DNA of 53,267 nt, from NCBI GenBank assembly GCA_017428785.1, contig JAFRQD010000049.1, positions 1-53,267 of the forward strand, in the 5' to 3' direction. The notes beneath the pieces were generated by a model. The model was not told the origin of the DNA. It worked only from the letters and a program-made list of their open reading frames with translations, and did no database searches. This document shows positions 1 through 8,086 of the stretch, in pieces (the stretch's first letter is position 1; every line of letters starts with the position of its first letter). This DNA is from Bacteroidaceae bacterium. Its GTDB lineage: Bacteria; Bacteroidota; Bacteroidia; Bacteroidales; Bacteroidaceae. The position numbers were made by a program, and so were the translations under genes.

Positions 1-1
1 C

Positions 2-351
2 CTTTGGGATTCCTGCAGCGAGCGACAGCAGCGCATGCGCGATTTCTGCCACTCGCACAACGACTACAGCGACTACGAGCCCTCGTCGCCAAGATGAACA
101 ACGAGGAGATGGCAAACCTGCTGCTCACCCTCTGCCACCAGACAGACAAGATGATGTGCACCTACATAGAGAAGCTCGAGAAGCGCTTCGTGACGGAGGG
201 CGGCATCAAAGAGCGCATGTACGCAGCCCGCACTGGCTACAGACAAGAGCAAGACGCTTACCAGCACCAGCTGGAAGCAGAGAACAAGCAACTGAAAGCC
301 GAAAACGAAGCACTAAGGAAAAAGATAGAGGAACTGACCAGGAAGCCCTAG
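2..351 (+). pseudogene. Four-helix-bundle suffix-domain protein, 5'-truncated by window edge and apparently frameshifted
   Basis: Two reading frames join to make one recognisable protein end. From base 2 one frame reads a segment with RMRDFCHSHNDYSDYEP and stops at TGA 95-97. The frame one step over then reads MNNEEMANLLLTLCHQTDK and a charged coiled-coil tail to the TAG at 349-351. In Bacteroidales four-helix-bundle 'suffix' proteins these two pieces are normally continuous (an HN..DYEP segment, then a helix with EEMAN..L.LCHQ.DKM and GGI.ERM). One extra base near 82-90, in the CCCTCGTCGCC stretch, would restore one frame. The alternative is a separate 85-residue ORF starting at ATG 94, whose start overlaps the upstream stop as ATGA. 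I favour a frameshift (mutation or sequencing error). The function of the family is not established. Confidence 0.6.
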
Positions 352-402
352 GAAGCCCCAAAACTTTCCCGGAGGAAGATGCTTGCAATTGAAAACTTTT
401 CG

Positions 403-410
403 TAAATTTG
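403..410 (+). promoter_or_regulatory. Bacteroidetes-type -7 box (TAAATTTG)
   Basis: TAAATTTG fits the TAnnTTTG consensus of the Bacteroidetes primary sigma factor and lies 51 bases before the ATG at 462. No good -33 TTTG is present; a TTG at 383-385 is the nearest. Probably drives the coiled-coil protein gene. Confidence 0.5.
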
Positions 411-461
411 CAGCGAAATAAAATATATCAACAACTGACTAAATAAGAAAAAGTACAGTAT

Positions 462-1478
462 ATGAGCAAAGTTTATCATCGCTACTTCACTAACAACGAT
501 AAATACGGAGAAAGAAAGACTCCGTATCTTGATTCCCTTGCATTTGTCGTACAGGAGTTTTTATATTCTAAAGACAAGGCAAAACAGGAAATCATATACA
601 AAGAAAGAGTATTTAACAATTATACGATGACGACTCAGATTAACAGAAAAACAAAGTCTTTCGACTGCTATATGCAGGGGCACATTCAGTTGTATGATTT
701 CGTTACCATGACATTGCACCTTATCAATACCTTACCTTCCGACTATGCAAAAGTTCAATTGAAAGAATATCTTGCTGATTTGAAGAAAACAAATAGTATA
801 TGTTCCCGTAATGCTATATATTATACCAATAATGATGGTATTTATCTCTATAACCCGTCCAAAGAGATGATTTTTGCCTTGCTATGGACCGCATGGATAT
901 ATATGAAAGTGTTTCTCGATTTGAATCCTAACAAGATGTTAGAGAAACGCGTAGATATGCTTTATGATGCAATGAAAGAGAACTATCCATTTACAGAAGA
1001 AAATCTCGAGAAGCATCCGCTCATCGCTCACGCTCCTGATGCCATGACGTTGATGTGTCAGCATATAAAAGCTAAGTCGCAAAAATCCAAACGCAGCAAA
1101 AGTCCAGAAAAGGAAGCCACTGAAGATGGGGATGCAAAGTTGCTGGCTCGCATCAAGGAACTTGAGGCTGAGAATAAAGAATTGAAAGAACAAATAGAAT
1201 TACTGCAAAGTCCTGAAGGTGCTCCGATAGACACAGAAGGGCACGGAGTTGTGCGTTTGGAGTTGCTCCGGCAGTTGATGGACAAGGCTGGCGCTCAATG
1301 GCAGAAGCGGGGGAATAAAGTCATCGCAGCTCAATTGATGGCAGCCATCACTGGACTTGCCCCAAAGACATGCAAGAACCATCTGTCCGACCCCATCGTA
1401 AAACACACAGAACATAAGGAAACAATCCTCGATGTAAACTCCAAATTGAAAGCTTTAGGAATAGAAATTACCCTATAG
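462..1478 (+). CDS. Hypothetical protein with central coiled coil and Bacteroidales-type C-terminal domain
   Basis: A 338-residue soluble protein of unknown function. The first ~200 residues are mixed and aromatic-rich. A Lys/Ser-rich linker (KSQKSKRSKSPEKE, about 204-217) leads to a heptad-like coiled coil (LARIKELEAENKELKEQIELL, about 229-249, written here as one helix) and then a C-terminal ~75-residue domain with AAQLMAAITGL and KTCKNHLSDP. From memory, a similar tail (K.A.LM..ITGL....CKNY....L) recurs in Bacteroidales hypothetical proteins near mobile or replication genes; this was not checked by search. There is no signal peptide or membrane segment. Codon use is more AT-rich than the neighbours at 1.7-4.5 kb, which suggests a separate origin for this gene. 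It has its own promoter (403-410) and terminator (1502-1540). Confidence 0.75.
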   Translation: MSKVYHRYFTNNDKYGERKTPYLDSLAFVVQEFLYSKDKAKQEIIYKERVFNNYTMTTQINRKTKSFDCYMQGHIQLYDFVTMTLHLINTLPSDYAKVQLKEYLADLKKTNSICSRNAIYYTNNDGIYLYNPSKEMIFALLWTAWIYMKVFLDLNPNKMLEKRVDMLYDAMKENYPFTEENLEKHPLIAHAPDAMTLMCQHIKAKSQKSKRSKSPEKEATEDGDAKLLARIKELEAENKELKEQIELLQSPEGAPIDTEGHGVVRLELLRQLMDKAGAQWQKRGNKVIAAQLMAAITGLAPKTCKNHLSDPIVKHTEHKETILDVNSKLKALGIEITL

Positions 1479-1501
1479 CTCGGGACAAACTCGGGGACAA
1501 T

Positions 1502-1554
1502 AAAATCCTTACTTAGACTGCCTAAGGATTTTGTTTAGTTAATAGGCAGTCTAA
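1502..1554 (+). terminator. Two mutually exclusive hairpins; likely terminator of the 462-1478 gene
   Basis: A perfect 10-bp stem (AAAATCCTTA at 1502-1511 with TAAGGATTTT at 1523-1532, 11-base loop) is followed by a T-rich run, as in an intrinsic terminator. A second perfect 12-bp stem (1513-1524 with 1543-1554, 18-base loop) shares bases 1523-1524 and the first stem's loop, so both cannot fold fully at once. The arrangement resembles an attenuator but may only be a bidirectional terminator. Confidence 0.55.
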
Positions 1555-1565
1555 TACATTCGCCG

Positions 1566-1601
1566 TAAATTTGCACTCGGAAGTTAGGCCACCCGAGTGC
1601 A
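1566..1601 (+). promoter_or_regulatory. Promoter (TAAATTTG) with dyad symmetry over the start site
   Basis: TAAATTTG at 1566-1573 matches the Bacteroidetes -7 box. A 9-bp perfect inverted repeat (TGCACTCGG 1572-1580, CCGAGTGCA 1593-1601) begins at the box's last bases and spans the expected transcription start near 1580, a good place for an operator. A second small dyad, CCACG/CGTGG (1640-1644, 1659-1663), lies in the ~120-base leader before the ATG at 1700. Confidence 0.5.
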
Positions 1602-1699
1602 TTTTGTATTTGCGCCTGTCTGTAGGAGGCAAACCTTCACCACGCAATTCTAGACAATCGTGGTTCACCTTTTTAAGAACGTCATAATATAAATAATGT

Positions 1700-2191
1700 A
1701 TGACAACTTTAAATCAATCCAAGCCCAAGCCTCGCAAATTGAGGGGATGGGCAACTTACGAGGGCGATGAGTTTGCATTCCGTCCTTGCGAAGAGGGTGA
1801 ACCCACCCAACTGAACGTCCGCACTACTACTGGCGGCAAAGTATTCACTACGACTTCTGCAAAGAAGCCCTTGCAGGTGGCGCACCTCTCGTGCCCTGCC
1901 GATGCTGCAGACCCTTGGCAGGAGTACACTGCCCAGCTCAAAAGGCTCGGCATCAAGCCGCTGAAGGAGCAGAAACTCCCTGAGAAGCAGCGCCTCGTGG
2001 ACGAGGGAGGCATGCAGGTCTTCCTCAATGCCACGCAGGGCCAGCTGACCTATCAGGGCTGCATAGACCTCAGCAAGCAGAGGAACTGGCAAAGCGAACT
2101 GATGCGCCAGCTGCAGCTCATCGTGCGCACGCTGCCAGGCTGCGAGAAATTCAACAAAGTACTCACATCATTAAAAAAGAAAAAACTATGA
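1700..2191 (+). CDS. Hypothetical protein encoded with the VirE-like protein
   Basis: A 163-residue protein I do not recognise. It is soluble, with no signal peptide. The N-terminal half is polar and may be beta-rich (Thr/Val/Phe-containing, residues ~10-60); the C-terminal half is helical and ends in a basic tail (LTSLKKKKL). Its stop overlaps the next start as ATGA at 2188-2191, so it is translationally coupled to the VirE-like gene, and it probably works with it as a small accessory. The N-terminal segment (WATYEGDEFAFRP) has the look of a small beta domain, but I do not assign one. Transcription probably starts near 1580. Confidence 0.75.
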   Translation: MTTLNQSKPKPRKLRGWATYEGDEFAFRPCEEGEPTQLNVRTTTGGKVFTTTSAKKPLQVAHLSCPADAADPWQEYTAQLKRLGIKPLKEQKLPEKQRLVDEGGMQVFLNATQGQLTYQGCIDLSKQRNWQSELMRQLQLIVRTLPGCEKFNKVLTSLKKKKL

Positions 2192-4533
2192 TTGCTTTTC
2201 AGAAAGACATTTGGTCCCCTACCATCGAGGGCACCAAAGAAATCATTGTGAAAGCCGAGTCTTCGAACAGGACAAAGGCACTGATAGAGAAGTTCCGCGA
2301 GGACAACTTGGACCAACACAAGCGCAATCTCCCTGCCGTCTGCTACATGGCAACATTCGAAGAGAGCGAGAACGACAAGGGCGTAAAAGCCTGCTGGCGC
2401 AAGCAGGAAATGGCGCACCTCAATGGGCTTGTAGTCTCCGACTTCGACCACCTCGTCGAGAATCCAGGCACACTCTTCGCTCTTTGGCAGACGATGCTCG
2501 ACCTGAAGCAGGAAGGCATCCTGAAGGTCTTCGTCACGCCAAGCGGACGAGGCATCAAAGTGGTGTCGAAGTGGCGCAAGGAGTGGGGAAACCTCGCAGA
2601 AAACCAACTGCAGATAGCCCGCATGCTCGACATGGAGCGCTATCTTGATGCGAGCGGAAAGGATGCTTCAAGAACGGCCTTCGTGCCAATGCGGAGCGAG
2701 GTGCTCTACGAGGACGAGGAGGTCTACACCTACTTCGATCCAGAGTGCGACAAAACATGGGGAGAAGCATACAGAAGCCCCTCTCCAACTCCACAGCCCA
2801 GCGAGAATGAAGCACTCCCCCAAAGGGGGAGCGGGGAGGGGGCCTCTTTCTCTGAGCGCGAGCAAGCCATCATCAAGGCTCTCAACGAATACTACGGGGA
2901 GAGTCTGGGCGAGGGCAAGAAGCATCCCACCTTCTGCCAGCAGACTTCGCAGTGGCTGTGCTGGCTCTTGGAGAACAATCCGGAGCGAGCCATCGCAGTG
3001 GCTTATGAGTTGGACTACGTCAAGAACTGGAAGCCCCAGCCTGGCGAAGTGGAAGACCTCATTAACAGTGCTGCCAAGAAGAAGCTACTGAAGTCTACCC
3101 CTCCAGCGCTCAAGGAGATACTCGAAAAGGCAGGCATAGACAAAGAGGAGTCTCAGGAAACTGATGGCGAAGAAGGTTTGCCCTTCGAAGAATGGGCGAA
3201 GCAGATTCGAGGCTTGTTCGATGTATATCCTTGCGTCCGCGAGATTTGCGAGCCGCATCCCCAACGCCTTTGGCCTTTCCTGCTCTTTGCCTCTGCAGCT
3301 CTGCTGGGCACAGACATGACACTCTGCTGGTACTACTTCTACGACCAGCCAGAGAAACCGAGACGCCTGAACTACAATGTGCTTGGCATTGGTGACCCAG
3401 CAAGTGGCAAAGGTGCTTTGGTACGTATTGCAGGACTGCTGACAGAACCCCTTGAACAGTCTGACCAGTTGGCAAACGATGCCATCAATGCTTGGAAAGA
3501 AGACCAGCGTTCGAAGGGTGCCAACAAGGACAAACCTGCCAAACCCAAGGCTGTGGTGCGTCTGCATGGCCCTCGCACATCGAACAACGTCTTCATCAAC
3601 GACATGATGAATGCTTGGACAGAGGTGGATGGTGAGCGCATCCAGATGCACATGCTCACTATCGACACCGAGGCTCTGAACTCCATCAAGATGCAGAAAG
3701 GCGGCTCTTGGATAGACCGACAAGTGATGGAAATCAAGAGCTGGAGCAACGAGAAAGACTCGCAGCAATATGCGAACCTCGACTCCGTGACAGGCTTCTT
3801 CAATGTCTATTGGAACCTGGTGCGCACCTGCACGCCAATGGCACTGAAGTCACTCGCCAACGAGCGCAACTTCGGCAGCGGATGGCCCACACGCGTCTCT
3901 GCAATACCCATCCCTGGCACAGGCTTCAAGATGATAGAACTGCGTCGATATAATCAGAAAGCTATCGATGCCGACGAAACCTTGAAGCAATGGGCTTATC
4001 GAATGGACAGACGCCAAGGGGAACTCCCCATCTGGCCTCTGGTGGAACATGCTTGGCACTGGACAAGCGACCACATGGAGATTGCTGCTTTCAATGGTGA
4101 CAAGGCTGACGAGCTATTGCTCAAGAGAATTGCCCCCAACACACTTGCCATCGCAGCACCCTTTGTCGATATGCGACATTGGGAAGAGCGAGAGCAAAAG
4201 GGTACATACGAAGTGGACGAACAAGACAAGGCGTTGCTTGATTTGTTGCTCGACATCCAATATCGTACCACTACATATTGGTTCGGTGCATTGGCTCGTA
4301 ACTACTTCGATGAACAGACGAAGGATGCAACTCAGTACCGGCGTCGCACTACGCGCTTTGAGTACTGCTACATGAGGTTGCCAGAAGTGTTCACTACACA
4401 ACAGTTCTCACAAGTGTTCGGCTATGCTAACAGCAACTCAGCTTCGAAAACATTAGACCGCCTCATGAAGGACAAGACAATTGAACGTACCAAGCGTGGC
4501 GAATATCGCAAGCGAGTTCAAAGTCTTAGCTGA
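2188..4533 (+). CDS. VirE_N (BT4734-like) and ATPase-domain protein, replication/mobile-element type
   Basis: A 781-residue protein in two parts. Residues ~10-190 resemble the VirE N-terminal/BT4734 domain, a primase-like fold (VVSDFDHL, FVTPSGRGIKVVSKW and DASRTAFVP are characteristic). Residues ~330-780 resemble DUF3987-type ATPases, with a Walker A-like GDPASGKGA at about 402-410. Such proteins sit in Bacteroidales integrated elements and are thought to act in DNA replication or priming; the exact role is not known. The linker (residues ~196-221) is encoded by a GC-rich palindromic element (2773-2849) that keeps the frame. It is coupled to the upstream gene by a 4-base overlap and followed by a strong terminator (4605-4641). 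No integrase or conjugation gene is visible, so this is probably a remnant or the edge of an element. Confidence 0.8.
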   Translation: MIAFQKDIWSPTIEGTKEIIVKAESSNRTKALIEKFREDNLDQHKRNLPAVCYMATFEESENDKGVKACWRKQEMAHLNGLVVSDFDHLVENPGTLFALWQTMLDLKQEGILKVFVTPSGRGIKVVSKWRKEWGNLAENQLQIARMLDMERYLDASGKDASRTAFVPMRSEVLYEDEEVYTYFDPECDKTWGEAYRSPSPTPQPSENEALPQRGSGEGASFSEREQAIIKALNEYYGESLGEGKKHPTFCQQTSQWLCWLLENNPERAIAVAYELDYVKNWKPQPGEVEDLINSAAKKKLLKSTPPALKEILEKAGIDKEESQETDGEEGLPFEEWAKQIRGLFDVYPCVREICEPHPQRLWPFLLFASAALLGTDMTLCWYYFYDQPEKPRRLNYNVLGIGDPASGKGALVRIAGLLTEPLEQSDQLANDAINAWKEDQRSKGANKDKPAKPKAVVRLHGPRTSNNVFINDMMNAWTEVDGERIQMHMLTIDTEALNSIKMQKGGSWIDRQVMEIKSWSNEKDSQQYANLDSVTGFFNVYWNLVRTCTPMALKSLANERNFGSGWPTRVSAIPIPGTGFKMIELRRYNQKAIDADETLKQWAYRMDRRQGELPIWPLVEHAWHWTSDHMEIAAFNGDKADELLLKRIAPNTLAIAAPFVDMRHWEEREQKGTYEVDEQDKALLDLLLDIQYRTTTYWFGALARNYFDEQTKDATQYRRRTTRFEYCYMRLPEVFTTQQFSQVFGYANSNSASKTLDRLMKDKTIERTKRGEYRKRVQSLS
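2773..2849 (+). repeat. GC-rich palindromic element inside the VirE-like gene
   Basis: The left arm (AGAAGCCCCTCTCC, 2773-2786) pairs imperfectly with the right arm ending GGAGGGGGCCTCTTT (to 2849), and CTCCCCCaaaGGGGGAG forms an inner hairpin around 2815-2831. It belongs with the elements at 20528-20612, 46905-47000 and 51058-51187. It is translated in frame as a Ser/Pro/Glu-rich linker between the two domains. Confidence 0.6.
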
Positions 4534-4604
4534 GAAAGTGGGAAAGTGGGAAAGTGTCTTGTGGACAGGAAGCGTTTTGAGCTATAGGGAACATCTTTAA
4601 TTGG

Positions 4605-4641
4605 AAATCCCCGCTGCACATCCTGCTGCAGCGGGGGATTT
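4605..4641 (+). terminator. Strong intrinsic terminator after the VirE-like gene
   Basis: A 14-bp stem (AAATCCCCGCTGCA 4605-4618 with TGCAGCGGGG..ATTT 4627-4641, one bulged G) with an 8-base loop, followed by TCTTTC. It lies between convergent genes. It is followed at 4645-4672 by CAATCTT repeats that run into the stop of the minus-strand YggS gene. Confidence 0.85.
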
Positions 4642-4669
4642 CTTTCAATCTTCAATCTTCAATCTTCAA

Positions 4670-5338
4670 TTACTTATAAATTCTTTCGCCGAAGATGAGG
4701 CTGCCGATGCGGACCATGTTCGAGCCGTGGCGGATGGCGATGGGGTAGTCGTCGCTCATGCCCCAGGAACGTACTTTCCACTTTCCATTTAGCCATTTGC
4801 CATTTACCATATCAAAGAGTTCCTTTGCCTGTTCGAACTCGCGGGCTATCTGCTCTTCATCATCGCAGTTCGTTGCCATGCACATGAGGCCCTCTATGCT
4901 GACGTTCTCGTACTGTTGCCATGCACCGCTCTGCATGAAGGCGAGCAGTTCGTCGGGCAGGAAGCCGAACTTTGTCTCTTCCTTTGCCACGTGCACTTGC
5001 ATGAGGACTGGGATGATGCGTCCACACTTCTTCGCCTGCTTGTCTATCTCCTTTAGCAGATGCTCGGAATCGACAGCATGGATGAGGCTCACGAACGGTG
5101 CAATGTACTTCACCTTATTTGTCTGAAGGTGCCCTATGAAGTGCCATTCGATATCCTTTGGCAGCGCTTCTCGTTTCTGCACCATTTCCTGCACATGACT
5201 CTCGCCGAAGATGCGTTGCCCGCCATCGTAGGCGTCCTGAATCATCTCGATGGGATGGTACTTGCTGACAGCCACAAGCCGTACGCCCTCGGGCAACGAC
5301 TGCTTGATACTATTTATTCTTTCCCTTGGGCTTGTCAT
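4670..5338 (-). CDS. yggS: YggS family pyridoxal phosphate homeostasis protein (PLPHP/PROSC)
   Basis: A 222-residue cytosolic PLP-binding protein. The family has an alanine-racemase-like barrel and is linked to PLP homeostasis rather than a defined reaction. The PLP lysine is K26 in AVSKYHP; FGESHVQE, WHFIGHLQTNK, HAVDS, KFGF, GLMCMA and a C-terminal HGSNMVRIGSLIFGER are all family signatures. The usual SMGMS.DY motif reads SWGMSDDYPIAIRHG. Just before it, residues ~177-189 read NGKWLNGKWKV, encoded by a simple repeat (CCATTT units, 4775-4810) that looks inserted or expanded. Last gene of the minus-strand run; its start overlaps the DUF4494 gene by 29 bases. Confidence 0.93.
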   Translation of the reverse strand: MTSPRERINSIKQSLPEGVRLVAVSKYHPIEMIQDAYDGGQRIFGESHVQEMVQKREALPKDIEWHFIGHLQTNKVKYIAPFVSLIHAVDSEHLLKEIDKQAKKCGRIIPVLMQVHVAKEETKFGFLPDELLAFMQSGAWQQYENVSIEGLMCMATNCDDEEQIAREFEQAKELFDMVNGKWLNGKWKVRSWGMSDDYPIAIRHGSNMVRIGSLIFGERIYK

Positions 5339-5810
5339 TTGTTTTCTTTTTTTTCGGTTGCTCCTCCTCTTGCTCGGCTTTGAACTTGAAGACGTCGATG
5401 ATGGCTGTCTCTGTGATGGAGGCTATCTCCCATTCGCCGAGTGTTCCTTTCATGCCTTCATCGAGCCTGGCGAGTGCACGATGGAAATCGTTTGCCTGAA
5501 CAAGTGCTGTCTGCACGGTACGTTTCTCCACGGCAGTCTTCTCGTCCATCGTGATGAAAGCGACGCGTGCCTTGAACCATCTGTCGTCGTTCAGGTCGTC
5601 GCTGTCGAAGAGGTCTGCGAGCCGTGCTCTCTTGATGTCTGTCACGATGAACTCGCCCGACATGAAGGGCTCTATCTCCTCGATGAATCGTTTCTCTGCC
5701 TCCGTAAAGCTGAGGGCATCAACCAAATATGTCTCTGTGGTCTTCTTGATGAGACCGCTCTCCAAGGTCTTGTCGTAACGGACCTTGCATTCAAACCATT
5801 CGCTTTGCAT
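5310..5810 (-). CDS. DUF4494 domain-containing protein
   Basis: A 166-residue protein of the Bacteroidetes family DUF4494, of unknown function. The N-terminus WFECKVRYDKTLESG..KKTTETYLVDA and the SFTEAEKRFIEEI segment are typical of the family. The C-terminal ~20 residues are Lys/Glu/Asn-rich and likely disordered. No signal peptide or membrane segment. The gene lies 27 bases after the YgiQ gene and overlaps YggS by 29 bases, so the three are probably co-transcribed. Confidence 0.85.
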   Translation of the reverse strand: MQSEWFECKVRYDKTLESGLIKKTTETYLVDALSFTEAEKRFIEEIEPFMSGEFIVTDIKRARLADLFDSDDLNDDRWFKARVAFITMDEKTAVEKRTVQTALVQANDFHRALARLDEGMKGTLGEWEIASITETAIIDVFKFKAEQEEEQPKKKKTNDKPKGKNK

Positions 5811-5837
5811 TATCTTCTAATATTTAATTCTTCATTC

Positions 5838-7679
5838 TTAATTCTTCTTGTACCAGAAGAAGAAGCTGTTCTGTTTCTTTTTCTCCTCAGGTGTCTTGGC
5901 GCTGAAGATGGGTTCGAGTGTGTAGGGATGGTAGCCCGTTGCCCAGCATGTTGTGCTGACGGTGAGGGGCGTGGGTGTGAAGTCCTGCACCTGCTCGAGC
6001 TTGAAGTCCATTTGCCTTGTGATTTGCGCAAGCTCCTGCATGTCGTGCTCTGTGCAGCCGGGGTGTGAGCTGATGAAGTAGGGTATGAGTTGCTGCCTTA
6101 GTCCTGCCTCTCTGCAAGTCTTGTCGAAGATGCTTTTGAACTGTCGGAAGAGGCTGAACGAGGGTTTCCTCATGATGGCGAGCACCTTGTCGCTAGTGTG
6201 TTCGGGAGCCACCTTCAGGCGTCCGCTGACATGCTTGGTGATGAGTTCCCTGGTATATTCTCTTGCAGCGCGATTCAGGGCTTCGTCTTTGACTTTCCCT
6301 TCGGCCGTCGAGCCTTGCTTCCAGTCGTGGAGGAGCATGTCGTATCTGACGCCGCTGCCGATGAAGCTTTTCTTGATGCCAGGCAAGGCATCCACGCTCC
6401 GATAGATGTCGAGCAAGGGACGGTGGTCTCCGTTGAGGTTCTGGCATATGGAGGGATGGATGCACGAGGGGCGTTTGCACTTCTCGCACAGCTCCTGGCG
6501 CTTTCCCCTCATCATATACATGTTGGCACTTGGTCCGCCAAGGTCGCTCAGGTAGCCTTTGAAGTCGGGCATCTTGGTAATGGCCTTCACCTCGCGGAGG
6601 ATGCTTTCTTTCGAGCGGCTGACGATGAACTTGCCCTGGTGGGCGCTTATGGTGCAGAAGGCACAGCCTCCGAAGCATCCGCGATGAAGCGTGACGCTGA
6701 ACTTTATCATCTCGTAGGCAGGTATGCGTTTGCCTTTGTATTTGGGATGCGGCAGGCGTGTGTAGGGCAAGTCGAAGCTGCGGTCCAGTTCCTCGGAAGT
6801 GAGAGGAGGGTAGGGAGGATTCACCACTATCCACTTGTCTCCTGTCTGCTGCAGGAGGCGCTTGGCGTGTATCTTGTTGCTCTCTTCTTCGATGTGGCGG
6901 AAGTTCTCGGCATGAAGCTTTGGCTCCCGCAGGCAATCCTCATAGCTGTGCAGCACGATGTCGTCGGGCTTGATGCCGCCTGGTATCTCATCCTCTCTGT
7001 AGAGGGCAACGGTTTGCGGCACCTCGCAAGCCACTTCCCGAAGCACTTCCCGTGTGATGCAGGCCTCGCCGTTCTCGTCGTAATGGAGTAGGGGATGAAA
7101 GTCGTTGATGGCATCCTCCAGGCGATGCACGAGCTCCAGCGTCGGCTTCTCGCCCATGCCGTATGTTATGAGGTCTGCATCGCAGTCACACAGGATGCCG
7201 GGACGAAAGCGCTCCTGCCAATAATCGTAGTGCATCACGCGTCGCAAGCTTGCCTCTATGCCTCCAATAACAATGGCTACTTCGGGAAATAGCTTCCTCA
7301 AGATGTCGGAATAGACGATGGTAGGATACTCGGGACGCAAGTCGTGACGCCCGTCGGGACTGTAGGCATCCTCACTTCTGAGGCGACGCGCTGCTGTGTA
7401 TTTGTTCACCATCGAGTCCATACAGCCAGGCGAGATGCCGAAGAAGAGCCGAGGCCTGCCAAGCTTCTTGAAGTCGCGATAGTCGCCGTGCCAATCAGGT
7501 TGCGGCACTATGGCAACTCGCAAGCCTTCTGCTTCAAGCAATCGGCCGATGACGGCAGCACCGAAGGCAGGATGGTCCACATAGGCATCAGCACTGAAGA
7601 TGATGACATCAGCGCAGTCCCACCCACGCAACTCCATCTCTTTCTTTGTGGTGGGAAGCCAATCGGTCAGATTTGCCAT
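5838..7679 (-). CDS. ygiQ: YgiQ family radical SAM protein
   Basis: 613 residues from the ATG at 7679; a TTG three codons upstream (7688) is possible but less likely. Residues near 331-340 read GCFGGCAFC, the CX3CX2C motif that binds the [4Fe-4S] cluster of radical SAM enzymes. The N-terminal region (DVIIFSADAYVDHPAFG, GISPGCMDSMVN, VIGGIEASLRR..HYDYW) is the cobalamin-binding-like part diagnostic of UPF0313/YgiQ. The C-terminal DFTPTPLTVSTTCWATGYHP is also conserved. The reaction is not established. It starts 12 bases after the preceding small gene and is followed by DUF4494 and YggS. Confidence 0.93.
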   Translation of the reverse strand: MANLTDWLPTTKKEMELRGWDCADVIIFSADAYVDHPAFGAAVIGRLLEAEGLRVAIVPQPDWHGDYRDFKKLGRPRLFFGISPGCMDSMVNKYTAARRLRSEDAYSPDGRHDLRPEYPTIVYSDILRKLFPEVAIVIGGIEASLRRVMHYDYWQERFRPGILCDCDADLITYGMGEKPTLELVHRLEDAINDFHPLLHYDENGEACITREVLREVACEVPQTVALYREDEIPGGIKPDDIVLHSYEDCLREPKLHAENFRHIEEESNKIHAKRLLQQTGDKWIVVNPPYPPLTSEELDRSFDLPYTRLPHPKYKGKRIPAYEMIKFSVTLHRGCFGGCAFCTISAHQGKFIVSRSKESILREVKAITKMPDFKGYLSDLGGPSANMYMMRGKRQELCEKCKRPSCIHPSICQNLNGDHRPLLDIYRSVDALPGIKKSFIGSGVRYDMLLHDWKQGSTAEGKVKDEALNRAAREYTRELITKHVSGRLKVAPEHTSDKVLAIMRKPSFSLFRQFKSIFDKTCREAGLRQQLIPYFISSHPGCTEHDMQELAQITRQMDFKLEQVQDFTPTPLTVSTTCWATGYHPYTLEPIFSAKTPEEKKKQNSFFFWYKKN

Positions 7680-7691
7680 TAACGACAATTG

Positions 7692-8030
7692 TCAGGACTC
7701 CTGTTCCTCTGTCTTGAGAGAGGCTTTCAGCGCATCGAGTTTCTCCTTCTCCCAATCGATGTAGAGCAGGATGAGTTGGTGCAGGCCGAAAGCCTTCATG
7801 TCGTTGTGAAAAAGGATGCGTTCGCAAAAGTCGAGCAGCTGAGGGTCTGGACTTCCCGAAGCAAGCAGGGAACGAACATTCAGCCTCAGCTTTTCGAGGA
7901 CACCTTCCTCTACTATGCCGTTGCTGTCGAGCAAGTCGGAGAAGAGGGCATAGCGCTCAATGGTATTCAGGTGGGATTCTTCGACAGAAAGCTGCCGGGA
8001 ACCTTTCATGTTGCAAAGTATTGTGTACAT
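7692..8030 (-). CDS. Small conserved-looking hypothetical protein
   Basis: 112 residues, or 105 if translation starts at the second Met (8009), which gives a more natural start (MKGSRQLSVEESHLNTIERYAL). All-helical by appearance, acidic, with no signal or membrane segment and no motif I recognise. Its place inside the tightly spaced minus-strand run, 12 bases before the YgiQ gene, supports it being real. Preceded by a spacer of AT-rich GAATTAAGAA repeats (8036-8080). Confidence 0.65.
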   Translation of the reverse strand: MYTILCNMKGSRQLSVEESHLNTIERYALFSDLLDSNGIVEEGVLEKLRLNVRSLLASGSPDPQLLDFCERILFHNDMKAFGLHQLILLYIDWEKEKLDALKASLKTEEQES

Positions 8031-8086
8031 CTTAAAAATGAAGAATTAAGAATGAAGAGTGAAAAATTAAGAATTAAGGGGCTTGC

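Noticed and set aside
1-4533. Complete integrative element or prophage
   Set aside because: No integrase, relaxase, structural phage genes or attachment-site repeats are visible; only replication-type genes are present.
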